DNA of 5,934 bases from CAYWEP01 sp964613075. Lineage in GTDB: Bacteria > Patescibacteriota > Microgenomatia > Levybacterales > UBA12049. The position numbers and the translations under genes are program-made. Shown in pieces: positions 4,939 to 5,934 of the stretch. Under the pieces are notes generated by a model. The model searched no databases. It was not told where the DNA came from and saw only the letters and a list, made by a program, of their open reading frames with translations. Position 1 is the stretch's first letter, and each line of letters opens with the position of its first letter. The stretch covers positions 1 to 5,934 of the forward strand of contig CAZTFV010000066.1 in NCBI GenBank assembly GCA_964613075.1, given 5' to 3'.

Positions 4939-5016
4939 CCTGAACTTGATTCAGGATCTTTCTACTTCAATACAGTACAGTAATAAAGTAGGTGCTGAAA
5001 TAAATTCAGTATGACA
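4933..5016. repeat. Palindromic repeat after guaB (copy 2)
   Basis: Bounded by TGTCAT (4933-4938) and ATGACA (5011-5016). The 27-bp core 4933-4959 is identical to 2576-2602 and holds the ATCCTGAA/TTCAGGAT hairpin. The other end has a shorter hairpin, CTGAA/TTCAG (4995-4999/5005-5009). The middle is A/T-rich and not shared with copy 1. It begins 8 nt past the guaB stop, mirroring copy 1 behind purA, so both copies sit as 3' hairpins of purine genes. Confidence 0.85.
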
Positions 5017-5024
5017 AATCAAAA

Positions 5025-5934
5025 TTAATAATTTTCACCAGGATTTGTGATGAGGATTGAGTGAGGATGACTTTCAGTCAAAGACGCATGGGTAATCTGA
5101 ATAAACCTTGCCTTTTTCCACAACTCTTCAATATTTTTCGCTCCCACATAATACATGCCTGATTTTATGCCACCAATTGCTTGATCGAGGAGATCTTTGA
5201 CCGATCCACGAACCGGCACGAGTCCTTCAACGCCTTCTGCCACAAGCACCTTATCTTTATAATAATCTTTCCCATGATACTCACTCTCCGACTTGATCTT
5301 GGCTCCTTTTTGCATTGCTGCAACAGATCCCATGCCGCGATACTCTTTAAACTGATACGTCTGTTGTTCGGGTTTGAGGACACTCTGAAACCGATGTGGC
5401 ACGTGCGCTTTGTCAAGTGTCACCGTTTTTCCTGGTGCTTCCAATGCAGAGGCAAAAAAGCTGCCCATCATCACCGCTGATGCGCCTGCTGCCAAGGCTT
5501 TGACAATATCGCCTGAGTATTTTATTCCTCCATCCGCAATAATGGGTATGCCAGCTTCTCTCCCTGCTCTCACAGTCTCTTGGATTGCCGTTATTTGTGG
5601 CACACCCATACCTGAGATGATTCGAGTGGTGCAGATAGCGCCAGGCCCCATGCCCACACGCAAGCTATCTGCTCCCGCATCTATGAGGGCTTTTGCACCT
5701 TCATATGTTGCGATATTCCCACCCATCACCTGCACATTTGGATACGTCTGCTTGATCCACTTGATAAGATCAATAATACTTTTTGTGTACCCGTGGGCCG
5801 AATCAACGACGATCAGATCTACGCCTGCTTTCACAAGCGCTTCAACCCGCTCCTCATGCCCTTTCCCAACACCCACAGCAGCGCCAACCAATAATTGTTT
5901 ATCCTTAACTTTTTTAGCTTCCGCTGCCTGATCT
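5025..5934 (-). CDS. guaB: IMP dehydrogenase, C-terminal part, runs off right edge
   Basis: Oxidises IMP to XMP with NAD+, the committed step to GMP and the reaction before GuaA. 302 residues are visible, lacking roughly 185 N-terminal residues including any CBS pair. Visible motifs are VGAAVGVG (16-23), VDSAHG (43-48), GGNIAT (71-76), the catalytic loop GMGPGAICTTR with Cys101, DGGIKYSGD (134-142), YRGMGS (198-203) and EGVEGLVP (233-240). The tail ESHPHSILITNPGENY ends the protein. IMPDH rather than GMP reductase is supported by the YRGMGS, EGVEG and ESHPH segments. Two oddities: about 17 extra residues lie before YRGMGS (around 170-196), and the mobile flap (210-230) has no visible Arg-Tyr pair of the DRYF type. 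The last ten codons recur in diverged form at 4378-4410. Its promoter is outside the window. Confidence 0.95.
   Translation of the reverse strand, partial: DQAAEAKKVKDKQLLVGAAVGVGKGHEERVEALVKAGVDLIVVDSAHGYTKSIIDLIKWIKQTYPNVQVMGGNIATYEGAKALIDAGADSLRVGMGPGAICTTRIISGMGVPQITAIQETVRAGREAGIPIIADGGIKYSGDIVKALAAGASAVMMGSFFASALEAPGKTVTLDKAHVPHRFQSVLKPEQQTYQFKEYRGMGSVAAMQKGAKIKSESEYHGKDYYKDKVLVAEGVEGLVPVRGSVKDLLDQAIGGIKSGMYYVGAKNIEELWKKARFIQITHASLTESHPHSILITNPGENY

Noticed and set aside
2575..5016. CRISPR array formed by the repeated hairpins
   Set aside because: Only two copies of the 27-bp core, more than 2 kb apart, with no regularly spaced spacers and no cas genes.
5410..5931. Long plus-strand open frame of 173 codons opposite guaB
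   Set aside because: It is an antisense shadow of the guaB coding frame, with no promoter, no start signal and no recognisable motif.

Overview
The window looks like a piece of a small bacterial genome of the candidate phyla radiation (Patescibacteria, Parcubacteria-like). This assignment is inferred from compact divergent enzymes, A/T-rich heptamer-periodic spacers, short palindromic repeats and single-gene promoters sitting directly on start codons. No marker gene fixes the lineage. Four purine interconversion enzymes dominate: guaA (GMP synthase, 5' part only, minus strand, leaves the left edge), purA (adenylosuccinate synthetase, plus), add-like (adenosine deaminase family, plus) and guaB (IMP dehydrogenase, 3' part only, minus, leaves the right edge). 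Together they cover IMP to XMP to GMP (guaB, guaA), IMP to adenylosuccinate (purA) and adenosine to inosine (add). No gene of de novo purine ring synthesis is present in the window, so this is a salvage and interconversion neighbourhood.

Layout. 1-716 is guaA on the minus strand. 717-930 is a divergent guaA/purA spacer holding two promoters, a tract with strict 7-nt periodicity and a dyad over the purA -35. 931-2574 is purA, which carries an in-frame palindromic element. 2575-2663 is a triple-hairpin repeat. 2714-3733 is the add-like gene, whose stop overlaps that of a convergent unrecognised gene (3730-4335, minus). 4378-4410 is a second, diverged copy of the last codons of guaB. 4417-4900 is a decayed two-gene module: a short upstream gene broken by a 1-nt frameshift, and a truncated AbiEii-like nucleotidyltransferase. 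4933-5016 is a second palindromic repeat sharing a 27-bp core with the first. 5025-5934 is guaB.

Three themes deserve attention. First, every promoter-proximal gene lacks a Shine-Dalgarno sequence and has its -10 hexamer within a few bases of the start codon, which predicts leaderless or nearly leaderless mRNAs; the one internal cistron does have a Shine-Dalgarno sequence. Second, the AbiEii-like module lies between guaB and a diverged duplicate of the guaB 3' end, a layout like that of an integrated or recombined cassette. Third, small repeats of two kinds (CAAG-loop hairpins and heptamer tracts) occur between genes and also in frame inside purA and guaA.
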